A DNA stretch of 41,547 nt from the NCBI GenBank assembly GCA_035640715.1, contig DASQVO010000047.1, positions 1 through 41,547 on the forward strand, in the 5' to 3' direction. Made by a program: the position numbers and the translations under genes. The notes beneath the pieces were generated by a model, which did not search any database, had not been told where the DNA came from, and saw nothing but the letters and a program-made list of their open reading frames with translations. Below, piece by piece: positions 32,094 through 39,492 of this stretch. The number at the start of each line of letters is the position of its first letter. The stretch's first letter is position 1. The stretch comes from DASQVO01 sp035640715 (GTDB taxonomy: Bacteria > Actinomycetota > Actinomycetes > Streptosporangiales > Streptosporangiaceae).

Positions 32094-33235
32094 GTATCGA
32101 TGAGGCGGCGTTCCGCGATCTAGCGGCAGAGATCGAGGCGTTCGTATGCGGACCGGGCGAGGACTACGCCGAACAGATCGAGCGCACCCGCGCCGTTCCG
32201 CAGGGGCTGTGGACAGACCTGCGCGAGCGCGGCTACCTCAGCCTCACCGCCCCCGAAGACTACGGCGGGCGCGGCATCCCGTTCTCCCGCTACCTGGAAC
32301 TCGTCGAGCTGTTCTCCATGTCGCACGCCAGCTTGCGGATGATCGTGCACGTCTGCAACGGGATCTGGCGGGCGATCGACCAGTTCGCGACGACAGAGCA
32401 GCGCAAGGCGTTCGTCCTGCCGCAGGTCTCCGGCGATATCAGGGTCGCCTTCACCCTCACCGAGCCGACCGCGGGCACCGGCGCCGACCTGCGTGCCTCC
32501 GTGGTGCGCGAGGGCGACACGTATTTCCTGTCCGGCCGCAAGCACCTGATCACGTTCGGCGTGAGCTGTGACTACTGGCTGCTGTTCGCGCGGGCCCACG
32601 GCACTCGCGGGAGCGACGGCACGGTCGCGCTGATGGTGGACCGGCATGCGCCGGGCGTGACCGTGGAGCCGATGCCCGAGACCATGGGTGTCCGCGGCAC
32701 CGACCATGCGCGCCTGCTCTTCGACCGCACCCCGGTCCCGGTCGCGAACCGGCTCGGCGCCGACGGCCAGGGCCTGGCGGTCGCGCTGGGCGGCTTCCTG
32801 GTGCCGAGCCGGATATCGGTCGCCATGAGCTGCGTCGGGCTGGCCCGCCGGGCCCAGGAACTGGCCATCGGGCACGCCCGGACGCGGGAGACGTTCGGCA
32901 AGGTCCTGGCCGCGCGGCAGGCGATCTCGTTCGCGCTGGCCGAGAACGCCGCGGATATCGAGGCCGCCCGGCAGCTCACCCTGCACGCCGCCCGGCAGTG
33001 GGAAGCCGGCGACCCCGCGGCGGGCACGCTGTCGTCGATGGCTAAGCTCACCGCCGTCGACATGCTCACCCGGGTCACCGACAAGGCCCTCCAGGTGCAC
33101 GGCGGGATCGGCTACTGGGAGCCGAACCCGATCGAGCGGATCTACCGCGATGCCCGCGCCCAGCGGTTCGAGGAGGGCACGAACGAGATCCAGAAGACGG
33201 TCATCGCGCGCGACATACTCGGGAAGGCCCAATGA
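32090..33235 (+). CDS. Acyl-CoA dehydrogenase
   Basis: A 381-aa FAD flavoenzyme of the acyl-CoA dehydrogenase family. Seen: N-terminal helical domain with LRERGYLSLTAPEDYGGRG, FAD-binding FTLTEPTAGTGADLRASV, the middle beta domain ending TMGVRGTDHARLLFDRTPVP, C-terminal RARTRETFGKVLAARQAI-like helix, LQVHGGIGYWEPNPIERIYRDARAQ and the catalytic-base region FEEGTNEIQK. It begins with TTG 32090 overlapping the fusion gene's TGA (TTGA), with AGGGATGAG upstream, so translation is coupled. In the proposed pathway it would add or isomerise a ring double bond next to the CoA ester. Its stop overlaps the SDR start. The family is certain, the substrate inferred. Confidence 0.93.
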   Translation: MSIDEAAFRDLAAEIEAFVCGPGEDYAEQIERTRAVPQGLWTDLRERGYLSLTAPEDYGGRGIPFSRYLELVELFSMSHASLRMIVHVCNGIWRAIDQFATTEQRKAFVLPQVSGDIRVAFTLTEPTAGTGADLRASVVREGDTYFLSGRKHLITFGVSCDYWLLFARAHGTRGSDGTVALMVDRHAPGVTVEPMPETMGVRGTDHARLLFDRTPVPVANRLGADGQGLAVALGGFLVPSRISVAMSCVGLARRAQELAIGHARTRETFGKVLAARQAISFALAENAADIEAARQLTLHAARQWEAGDPAAGTLSSMAKLTAVDMLTRVTDKALQVHGGIGYWEPNPIERIYRDARAQRFEEGTNEIQKTVIARDILGKAQ

Positions 33236-34086
33236 AAGACGCTGCGGCCAGCAACGAAGACCATGGCAACGCCGGCTCCGGCAGCGGCAGCTACCGCGGC
33301 AAGGTGGCGCTGATCACCGGAAGCTCCCGCGGCATCGGCCGGGCGCTTGCGCTGAGCCTGGGGCGGGGCGGCGCGTCCATCGTCATCAACTACAAGAAGA
33401 ACGCCGACCTCGCGGAGAAGACGAAGTCGGACGTCGAGCAGGCTGGCGGCCGCGCGATCACGGTCGCGGCGGACGTGGAGCAGCCGGAGGAGATCGACCG
33501 GCTGTTCGAGGCCGCGGGCGAGGAGTATGGCCGGCTGGACTTCTTCGTCTGCAACGCGGCGGCCAGCTCGTTCAAGCCCATCATGGAGCTGAAACAGCAC
33601 CACCTGGACCGGTCGTACGCGATGAACGTCCGCGCCTTCGTCCTGGGCGCGCAGCGTGCGGTGCCGCTGATGCCCGGCGGGGGCCGGATCGTCGTCCTGT
33701 CCAGCTACGGCAGTATGCGCGCCTACCCGACGTATGCGAACCTCGGCTCGGGCAAGGCCGCGGTCGAGGCCTGGGTCCGCTACATGGCGGCCGAGTTCGC
33801 CCCCCGCGGTATCAACGTCAACGGCGTCAACGGCGGCCTCATCGACTCCGACTCCCTGGATTACTTTTACGGTGTGCCCGGGATGGCACCCATGTCCACC
33901 GTGCTGCGGAAGATCCCGAAGGGCAGGCCAGGCACGGTGCAGGAGATGGCCGAGGTGGTCTTGTTCCTGCTGTCGCCGGCGTCGGAGTACATCACGGGAC
34001 AGACGATCGTCGTGGACGGCGGCCTGTCCGTCGTGGCCCCGCCGTTCCCCGAGGACCTGACCCCGCCGCTCGCCCCGGATGCCTGA
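33232..34086 (+). CDS. SDR-fold enoyl-thioester reductase, FabL/ChcA-like
   Basis: A 284-aa NAD(P)H-dependent enzyme. The cofactor motif is VALITGSSRGIGRAL (about 25-39), followed by NAA at 108-110 and SSYGS near 157. The catalytic pair is Tyr168-X6-Lys175 (YANLGSGK), not the usual YXXXK; Tyr-X6-Lys marks enoyl reductases such as FabL and FabI. Downstream text INVNGVNGGLIDSDSLDYF and EYITGQTIVVDGG closely follow the FabL pattern. It would reduce an alpha,beta double bond of a CoA or ACP ester, as the cyclohexenylcarbonyl-CoA reductase ChcA does. ATG 33232 overlaps the dehydrogenase stop (ATGA). Its role in saturating a cyclohexene ring is inferred from neighbours. Confidence 0.9.
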   Translation: MKDAAASNEDHGNAGSGSGSYRGKVALITGSSRGIGRALALSLGRGGASIVINYKKNADLAEKTKSDVEQAGGRAITVAADVEQPEEIDRLFEAAGEEYGRLDFFVCNAAASSFKPIMELKQHHLDRSYAMNVRAFVLGAQRAVPLMPGGGRIVVLSSYGSMRAYPTYANLGSGKAAVEAWVRYMAAEFAPRGINVNGVNGGLIDSDSLDYFYGVPGMAPMSTVLRKIPKGRPGTVQEMAEVVLFLLSPASEYITGQTIVVDGGLSVVAPPFPEDLTPPLAPDA

Positions 34087-34169
34087 CGCCCCCGCGGTGG
34101 CGTGGGCCAGCGCGTGCGCCTGGGCAGCGACGAGCGCCCGAGGGCGACGAGGGGCAGGAGGAGATCGGC

Positions 34170-35225
34170 GTGGAGGCTGACTGTTATTTCCCGGCCGGCG
34201 TTCCGCTCGCGGAGGCCGCCGTGGCGGCGCGCCACGCCGAGCAGGCTGGCTTCGGCGCCATGTGGCTCACGGAGACCCGGCACAACCCGTTCCTGGCGTG
34301 CGGCGCGGCCCTGGCGGCCACGGACGTGATGCGCGTCGGCACCGGCATCGCGGTCGCGTTCCCGCGCAGCCCGATGGTGACCGCGCAGGCCTCGTGGGAC
34401 CTGGCCGAACTGGGCCGCGGCCGGTTCGTGCTCGGCCTCGGTACCCAGGTCAAGGCGCACGTCGTCCGGCGGTTCTCCGCGCCGTTCGACCAGCCGGTGG
34501 CGCGGATGCGCGAGTATGTGCACGCCCTGCGGGCCATCTTCGCCGCGTTCCAGGGCACCGCCCCGCTGCGTTTCTCCGGTGACTTCTACAATTTCTCGCT
34601 GCTGACGGAGTTCTTCAGCCCGGGTCCGTCCGAATACCCGGACATCCCCATCTGGGTCGCCGCGGTCGGCCCGGCCATGCTGCGGATGGCGGGGGAGTGC
34701 TGCGACGGTGTGTTCTTGCATCCGCTCAATTCGGCCGAATACCTGCGCGCCACGGTGCGCCCGGCCGTGGCGGCCGGGGCGCGGGCCGCAGGCCGCGAGC
34801 CCGGCCAGGTGACGCTCTGCTGCCCGGTGTTCACCGCGGTCGGGGACACGCAGGAGGAGATTGACCGCCAGCGGGCGGGGATCGCGCGGCAGATCGCGTT
34901 CTACGGGTCGACCCGCACCTACCGCCCGGTGTTCGAGGCGCACGGCTGGGGTGAGGTCACCGGCGAGTTGCACACGCTGCTGGCCCGGGGCGACACCGAC
35001 GGGATGACGGCCCTGATCACCGATGAGATGCTGGACGTGTTCAGCGTGACGGCCACCTGGGACGGCCTGGCCGCGGCGCTGGCCGGCCGGTACGGCGGGC
35101 TGGTGGACCGGGTCGCACCTTATGGCACGGATCTGCGCCCGCCCGAGACGCGGGACCGCTGGCGCGACGTGACGGCCACGCTGCGCGGAGCCTCATCGCC
35201 AAGGGCCGGCACGACCAGCGGGTGA
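34170..35225 (+). CDS. Luciferase-like (probably F420-dependent) oxidoreductase
   Basis: A 351-aa LLM-fold protein, close to the actinobacterial group annotated as F420-dependent methylene-H4MPT-reductase-like. Seen: EADCYFPAGVPLAEAAVAAR, FGAMWLTETRHNPFLACGAA, VGTGIAVAFPRSPMVTAQ, LAELGRGRFVLGLGTQVKAH, FSAPFDQPVARMREYVHALR and IPIWVAAVGPAMLRMAGE. GTG 34170 follows GGAGGAGATCGGC and gives the usual start; the frame is open much further upstream but overlaps the SDR gene. It is the last intact gene of the operon, 83 bases after the SDR. A flavin/F420 hydride transfer in the same pathway is likely, the reaction unknown. Its last dozen residues overlap an unrelated Fe-S protein remnant, so the normal C-terminus may have been replaced. 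Confidence 0.87.
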   Translation: MEADCYFPAGVPLAEAAVAARHAEQAGFGAMWLTETRHNPFLACGAALAATDVMRVGTGIAVAFPRSPMVTAQASWDLAELGRGRFVLGLGTQVKAHVVRRFSAPFDQPVARMREYVHALRAIFAAFQGTAPLRFSGDFYNFSLLTEFFSPGPSEYPDIPIWVAAVGPAMLRMAGECCDGVFLHPLNSAEYLRATVRPAVAAGARAAGREPGQVTLCCPVFTAVGDTQEEIDRQRAGIARQIAFYGSTRTYRPVFEAHGWGEVTGELHTLLARGDTDGMTALITDEMLDVFSVTATWDGLAAALAGRYGGLVDRVAPYGTDLRPPETRDRWRDVTATLRGASSPRAGTTSG

Positions 35226-35317
35226 ACATCTGCATTGCCTGTAACCAGGCCTGCACAGACCGCTCACTCTCGGACACCGGCGTGTCCTGCATGGTGACCC
35301 ATGTTCATGCGGTCTGA
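35192..35317 (+). pseudogene. C-terminal-region stub of a 2,4-dienoyl-CoA reductase/OYE-type Fe-S flavoprotein
   Basis: In the +2 frame relative to the upstream gene, the sequence reads LIAKGRHDQRVNICIACNQA then CTDRSLSDTGVSCMV and stops at 35315-35317. The pattern C-x2-CNQ-x-C then C about 12 residues later is the 4Fe-4S ligand block of FadH/enoate-reductase-type flavoproteins (relatives read INTCIGCNQACLDH ... SCLVNP). Only this approximately 41-codon piece survives; barrel and reductase domains are missing. A deletion seems to have joined it to the end of the luciferase-like gene. It hints that the ancestral operon also contained a dienoyl-CoA-type reductase. Confidence 0.6.
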
Positions 35318-35407
35318 GCGCGCCTTGATGCACGGATGCTGTCAGGATTGCGCGGCGTGACGACTGGAGGGTGTTAGTGCCGGGCTGGATGGGCCGCATC
35401 GGTGATG

Positions 35408-35422
35408 ACCTCACAGTGAGGT
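35408..35422. promoter_or_regulatory. Perfect 15-base palindrome before kdpA
   Basis: ACCTCAC-A-GTGAGGT lies 26 bases upstream of the kdpA ATG and 13 bases before its GGAGG ribosome site. The position suits an operator that blocks transcription or a short leader hairpin. Confidence 0.5.
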
Positions 35423-35447
35423 GACTGCACCACGCGGAGGTACGGCG

Positions 35448-37097
35448 ATGGCGGGCTGGCTCCAAGCGCTCCTGGTTCTCGGGCTGGTGGGGGTGCTGCA
35501 CGTGCCTCTCGGCAACTACATGGCGCGGGCCTTCACGACGTCCCGCCACTGGCGGCTGGAGACGGCCATCTACCGGGCTTGCGGGATCGATCCCGCCAGC
35601 GACCAGCGGTGGTCGCACTACGCCGTATCGGTGCTCGCGGTCTCCGGGGCCGGGGTGCTGTTGCTGTACCTGCTGCTGCGGATACAGGCGGTCCTGCCCT
35701 ACTCGCTCGGCCATCCCGGGATGAACCCGGCGCTGGCCTTCAATACCGCCGTCAGCTTCACCACCAACACGAGCTGGCAGAACTATTCCGGCGAGGCGAC
35801 CCTGGGTTTCGTGGCCCAGGCGGCGGGGCTGGGCACCGAGGCGTTCCTGAGCGCGGCCGTCGGCCTCTGCGTGGCCCTGGCGCTGATCCGCGGCTTGGTC
35901 CGGAGACAGACGGACCGGGTCGGCAACTTCTGGGTGGACCTGGTCCGCTCGGTGACCCGCGTCCTGCTGCCGCTCGCGGCCGTGTTCGCCGTGGTCCTCG
36001 CCGGGCTCGGTGTCGTCCAGAACCTCTCCGGCTGGCACGTGGTCAGCACGCTCGCCGGAGCGCGGCAGGCCATCCCGGGTGGCCCCGTCGCGTCGTGGGA
36101 ATCCATCAAGCTGATGTCCGGCGACGGCGGCGGCTTCTTCAACGCCAACAGCGCGCACCCGTTCGAGAACCCGGCCCCGCTCACCAACGTCATCGAGATC
36201 ACCCTGATGCTGCTGATCCCGTTCGCCGTTATCCGCATGTACGGCCGGATGGTGGGCGACCGCCGCCAGGGCTGGGCGCTGCTGGTCATCGCGGGCGTCC
36301 TCCTGGCAGGATGGGTAGCCCTCACCTCAGGGGCAGAACTGTCCCACGCGGGCGCGGCGCCGACCGCAGCGGGCGCCGCGATGGAGGGCAAAGAGACGGC
36401 GTTCGGCGTCCCGGGCAGCGCGCTCTTCGGCGCGGCCGCCACCTCGTCGGCGGACGGCGCGGCCAACGCCAGCTACGACAGCTTCACCGCCCTCGGCGGC
36501 GGCCTGCTGATGTCGGCGATGATGCTGGGCGAGATCAGCCCCGGTGGCGTGGGAAGCGGCCTCTATGGCCTGGTCATGGTGGTCCTCATCGCGGTGTTCC
36601 TCGGCGGGCTCATGATCAGCCGGACACCCGAATATCTGCGAAAACGGATCCGGGCGAGCGAGATGAGAATGGTCGCCCTCTACTATCTGGCCACCCCAGT
36701 GGCCCTGCTGGCCGCCGCCGGGCTGGCCATCGCGCTCCCCGCCGGCCGGGCGGCCATCAGCAACTCTGGCCCGCACGGCCTGTCCGAGATCGTGTACGCG
36801 TTCACCAGCGCCGCCAACAGCAACGGGTCCGCCTTCGGCGGCCTGTCAGGGAACACGACCTTCTACAACGTCCTGCTGGCGATCGTCATGCTGGCCGGCC
36901 GTTACGCTCCGATGATCTTGGTCCTCGGCCTGGCCGGAAGCCTCGCGCGCCAGAAGCCCGTGGCGGTCACTCCGGCGTCACTTCGCACCCACGGCCCCAT
37001 GTTCGTGACCCTGTCACTCGGCGTCGCGCTCGTACTCGTCTTCCTGACCTTCCTCCCCGCGCTCTCGCTCGGCCCGCTTGCCGAAGGCCTCCGCTAG
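35448..37097 (+). CDS. kdpA: Potassium-transporting ATPase subunit A, without partner genes
   Basis: The K+-binding, channel-like subunit of the Kdp pump, in the inner membrane. The 549-aa protein has about ten hydrophobic segments and the four selectivity-filter loops: NTAVSFTTNTSWQNYSGE, GDGGGFFNANSAHPFENP, GGGLLMSAMMLGEISPGG and AFTSAANSNGSAFGGL. N-terminal LGNYMARAF and C-terminal end are complete. ATG 35448 follows GCGGAGGTACGGCG. Kdp normally needs KdpB (the ATPase), KdpC and often KdpF; none is here: about 90 bases after the stop a convergent toxin-antitoxin pair begins, and upstream there is only debris. So it is an orphan, either decaying, complementing a remote kdpBC, or acting alone. 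Identity certain, function doubtful. Confidence 0.95.
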   Translation: MAGWLQALLVLGLVGVLHVPLGNYMARAFTTSRHWRLETAIYRACGIDPASDQRWSHYAVSVLAVSGAGVLLLYLLLRIQAVLPYSLGHPGMNPALAFNTAVSFTTNTSWQNYSGEATLGFVAQAAGLGTEAFLSAAVGLCVALALIRGLVRRQTDRVGNFWVDLVRSVTRVLLPLAAVFAVVLAGLGVVQNLSGWHVVSTLAGARQAIPGGPVASWESIKLMSGDGGGFFNANSAHPFENPAPLTNVIEITLMLLIPFAVIRMYGRMVGDRRQGWALLVIAGVLLAGWVALTSGAELSHAGAAPTAAGAAMEGKETAFGVPGSALFGAAATSSADGAANASYDSFTALGGGLLMSAMMLGEISPGGVGSGLYGLVMVVLIAVFLGGLMISRTPEYLRKRIRASEMRMVALYYLATPVALLAAAGLAIALPAGRAAISNSGPHGLSEIVYAFTSAANSNGSAFGGLSGNTTFYNVLLAIVMLAGRYAPMILVLGLAGSLARQKPVAVTPASLRTHGPMFVTLSLGVALVLVFLTFLPALSLGPLAEGLR

Positions 37098-37186
37098 CGC
37101 GGCCAGGGCGGCGCTCAGTCGCCCCGGCGTCGCTCCGCGCCTGGGCGCGGCCGGCCCGGCTGCCCCCTGGACACGCGGCTGGACAG

Positions 37187-37621
37187 CTATAGGTCGTCGG
37201 GGAGGAGCCGGAACCATTCATGTGGGGTGAGAGGCTTCATCGCACGAAAGCCACGGCGGTCGAGTGTCAGCACCGCATCGGTCCGGTATGCGGCCGCGAG
37301 TGCGACGTTGACCGCGTCCGCCAGGTCCAGATCGAGAGCCGCATACCGTCGCTGGACCAGGCGCGCCGTATTCAGGACCTCGAGACTGGTCTCCGGGAGG
37401 TGAAACCGCAGCCGTTCCGCTTGCCCGAGGACGAAATCGATGATCGCGGTTCGCGCGACCGAACCGAAACGGGCCTTAGCTACATGGTCGACCTCTGTGA
37501 GCACCAAGGGTGAGACGACTACGGTGCCCGCATCCCGCATGACATTCCGGCACGCCGCAGACTCCGGTGCTTTGCGGTCAGATGCGGCCATGATGCCGGA
37601 GGTATCGGCGATGACGATCAC
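37187..37621 (-). CDS. PIN-domain toxin (VapC type)
   Basis: A 144-aa predicted ribonuclease. PIN-domain acidic residues are visible: Asp6 in MIVIADTSGIMAA, Glu in LVLTEVDHVA, Asp in DLDLADAVNVALAA and Asp in VLTLDRRGF. The C-terminus reads PHEWFRLLPDDL, usual for this subgroup. It overlaps the upstream antitoxin by 4 bases, the standard coupled order antitoxin then toxin. As a type II toxin it would cut RNA when its antitoxin is degraded. The module lies between orphan kdpA and the PadR locus, in a region rich in gene fragments. Confidence 0.88.
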   Translation of the reverse strand: MIVIADTSGIMAASDRKAPESAACRNVMRDAGTVVVSPLVLTEVDHVAKARFGSVARTAIIDFVLGQAERLRFHLPETSLEVLNTARLVQRRYAALDLDLADAVNVALAAAYRTDAVLTLDRRGFRAMKPLTPHEWFRLLPDDL

Positions 37622-37857
37622 CGGTCGGCGGCTCCCTGGGCAACAGCTTCGGTCACCTGCTCGCTTGTGGCCGTCTCGCCGGTCCCGTCGAAGGTAGGCC
37701 AGTCAAAAGAGTCGTCCCACACCCGGTTGCTCATAGCCGCCAGGTGGATGCCTTCCCGGATGATCTCTGCCTCCGGTACGCCACGGCGCGCAGCGATTTC
37801 CTTGATGAGCGCTAGGTCCTCAGGATCGGCGTACACATTGGTCCGCTTGAGAGACAT
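37618..37857 (-). CDS. Ribbon-helix-helix antitoxin (VapB type)
   Basis: A 79-aa protein beginning MSLKRTNVYADPEDLALIKE, a ribbon-helix-helix DNA-binding fold (beta strand KRTNVYA, then helices to REGIHLAAM). The C-terminal half SNRVWDDSFDWPTFDGTGET is acidic and aromatic and should wrap the PIN toxin. The 4-base overlap with the toxin couples their translation. Autoregulation at its own promoter, just upstream of 37857, is expected for the family but no clear operator was seen. Confidence 0.85.
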   Translation of the reverse strand: MSLKRTNVYADPEDLALIKEIAARRGVPEAEIIREGIHLAAMSNRVWDDSFDWPTFDGTGETATSEQVTEAVAQGAADR

Positions 37858-37915
37858 GTACCAATGCTAACACACGTCCATACCGTCTTTGCGGCGGCTT
37901 GCCGTCGTCGGCACC

Positions 37916-37963
37916 TTGACAACCCGGAGGATAACCGCTATCTAAATAGCTAACCGTTAGATA
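37916..37963 (+). promoter_or_regulatory. Promoter and overlapping operator of the PadR gene
   Basis: TTGACA (37916-37921), a 17-base spacer and TATCTA (37939-37944) form a near-consensus promoter. The -10 box is part of an inverted repeat, TATCTAA (37939-37945) and TTAGATA (37957-37963), with an 11-base spacer containing TAGCTA. A protein bound there would cover the -10 box and transcription start, and its right arm reaches the GGAG ribosome site, which indicates self-repression by the PadR protein. Confidence 0.75.
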
Positions 37964-37972
37964 GGAGACATC

Positions 37973-38497
37973 GTGCAGCAGGAAGTAGTGCTGGCGATGC
38001 TGGCGAAGGAGCCGTCGCACGGCTACCAGCTGCGCGCGCGGCTGCGGCAGGCGCTCGGCCCGCTCGGGGACGCGATGAACGCCGGGCAGATCTACGTCAC
38101 CCTGACCCGGCTGCAGAAGGCGGGCCTGGTGGCGTCCGAGCAGACGGCCGGGCTGCCGGACCGGCCGGACCGCAAGGTCTACGCGCTGACGGCGGACGGC
38201 CAGCAGCGGGTGACCGGCTGGCTGACGGACGTGAGCTGGCCTGGCCCGGCCCTGGCGGAATTCCATCTCAAACTGGTCGCGGCCGCGGCGGCCGGGCTGG
38301 CCGACCCGCTGGCCATCGTGGACGCGCAGCGCCGGGAACTGCTGCGCCGGCTCCGCGACGCGCAGCGCGCCGCGATGGCCGAGCCGGACCATTCGGCCGC
38401 CGGGCTGCTGCTGGAGGGGCTGGTCCTCCGGCTGCAGGCGGACCTGCGCTGGCTTGAGGCATGCGAGCGGCACTGGATCCCCCGAAGGGACACATGA
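37973..38497 (+). CDS. PadR-family transcriptional regulator
   Basis: A 174-aa repressor-type protein with the PadR winged helix: VLAMLAKEPSHGYQLRARL, MNAGQIYVTLTRLQKAGLV and DRKVYALTADGQQRVTGWL. A C-terminal helical dimerisation region (AEFHLKLVAAAAAGLADPL, LLLEGLVLRLQADLRWLEACE) follows, typical of the PadR/Vir_C subgroup. GTG 37973 follows GGAGACATC. Such genes usually precede an ABC transporter whose expression they control, and its stop indeed overlaps (ATGA) what remains of one. The operator at its promoter indicates autoregulation, now probably with few or no other targets nearby. Confidence 0.9.
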   Translation: MQQEVVLAMLAKEPSHGYQLRARLRQALGPLGDAMNAGQIYVTLTRLQKAGLVASEQTAGLPDRPDRKVYALTADGQQRVTGWLTDVSWPGPALAEFHLKLVAAAAAGLADPLAIVDAQRRELLRRLRDAQRAAMAEPDHSAAGLLLEGLVLRLQADLRWLEACERHWIPRRDT

Positions 38498-38865
38498 TGA
38501 CCGGGCACGGCAGTGCAGCCCTGCTGCACGCCCGTGGGCTGCGTAAGGAGTACGGCAAGGAAGCGGGACTGGTCCGCGCTCGCCACTATGCCGACGGGCT
38601 CGGCGCCACCCCCCGCCAGGTCACCGCCGGGCTGTGCGCGGCCCAGGTACTTCCCGCTATGGCCGGCGCGATCCTCGGCATCCCGGGCGGTATCGGCCTC
38701 TCCGCGGCCGGCCGGCACGGGGGCACCATGACCTACCCGCCGCTCTGGGTCCTGATCGCCGTCGTCCCGGGCACCCTCGTCGTGATAGTCGCACTCACCG
38801 CCATCCCGGCCCGCGTTGGCGCCCGCCGCTCCGTGGGTCCGGTCCTTCGATCCGAAACCGCCTGA
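38494..38865 (+). pseudogene. Collapsed ABC transporter: ATPase start fused to permease (FtsX-type) end
   Basis: The 123-codon frame starts with about 28 residues of an ABC ATPase N-terminus (SAALLHARGLRKEYGKEAGL, ending before the first P-loop). It then switches directly to the last part of an FtsX-like permease: RHYADGLGATPRQVTAGLCA, two membrane segments with LPAMAGAILGIPGGI and LIAVVPGTLVVIVALTAIPA, and the usual end RVGARRSVGPVLRSETA. Walker A, Walker B and most of the permease are missing. The simplest explanation is one in-frame deletion of roughly 3 kb of ATPase and permease genes. It overlaps the PadR stop by ATGA, so the operon start is intact. A functional transporter cannot be made. 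Confidence 0.75.
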
Positions 38866-38939
38866 CCGAGCGATGGCGGACTGGCCGTGACACATGGGAT
38901 GGAGGGCTGACCCCGTGGGCAAGATCCTGCTCATCTGCC

Positions 38940-39059
38940 TGGTGGCTGCTCGCCATGGTGCTGGGCACTCTTCTCGCGGTGGCTGGCCTCACCGCCATCC
39001 CAGCGCGCATCGGCACCCGCCGCCCGGTGGCCGAGATCCTTCAAGCCGAAATTGCCTGA
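38940..39059 (+). pseudogene. Second FtsX-type permease tail
   Basis: The frame reads WWLLAMVLGTLLAVAGLTAI, PARIGTRRPVAEILQAEIA and stops. It repeats, with differences, the end of the preceding fused ORF (VALTAIPARVGARRSVGPVL), so these are tails of two related permeases rather than a recent duplication. Upstream the frame is unrelated and no start or ribosome site fits. It is debris of a second permease gene. Confidence 0.6.
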
Positions 39060-39192
39060 TAGACGGAACGCTGGTGGGCCTGACTTCCCGGCATACGAAC
39101 CCTCAAAGCCCCAGTTGAAAGGCGTCGCCAGCTGTGGGAATGGATCCAGGTCAGGTCCGCTCCCGGACGCCTGGATGCAGTTGCGCTTCGGG

Positions 39193-39492
39193 CTACTGAT
39201 AAACGTCGTGATAACCGATAGCGAGCCAGGTCAGTACCGGTTCACCGTCGGCGTCCGGGCCGATGGTGAACAGCGCCCTGCCGTCAGGACCCGAGAAACT
39301 CCACGTCAGCGAGTACACCTCGCCGATCTTGTGAACCCGGAGACGCTTCGGCCACGGCGCATCACCGCGGTGTGACCCGGCAGCCAGCGCGGGGACGAGA
39401 TGCCCGCGTACGGCGTCGATGAACAGTCGGCGATGCTCTCGGGGCAGCTTGGCAAGCGCGCTGTCGAACGCCGTGGTGGTCTGATATCTCAC
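39193..39492 (-). CDS. RelE/ParE-like toxin
   Basis: A 99-aa basic protein: MRYQTTTAFDSALAKLPREH, FIDAVRGHLVPAL, PWPKRLRVHKIGEVYSLTWS, ALFTIGPDADGEPVLTWLAIGYHDVYQ. Length, the N-terminal helix pair, the RLRVHKI...YSLTW strand pair and the terminal IGYHDVY are those of RelE-superfamily toxins, which act as ribosome-dependent mRNA nucleases or gyrase inhibitors. It is downstream of a Phd/YefM-type antitoxin with a 4-base overlap (39489-39492). Subfamily and target cannot be decided. Confidence 0.75.
   Translation of the reverse strand: MRYQTTTAFDSALAKLPREHRRLFIDAVRGHLVPALAAGSHRGDAPWPKRLRVHKIGEVYSLTWSFSGPDGRALFTIGPDADGEPVLTWLAIGYHDVYQ

Noticed and set aside
33150..34169. Upstream extension of the luciferase-like gene frame
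   Set aside because: It runs through the SDR gene in another frame and is Arg/Gly-rich nonsense; GTG 34170 with GGAGGAG is the real start.
25576..35225. Type I polyketide or non-ribosomal peptide cluster
   Set aside because: The KS, ligases and reductases are single-domain or the EPSPS fusion; there is no AT, ACP/PCP or condensation domain in the window.
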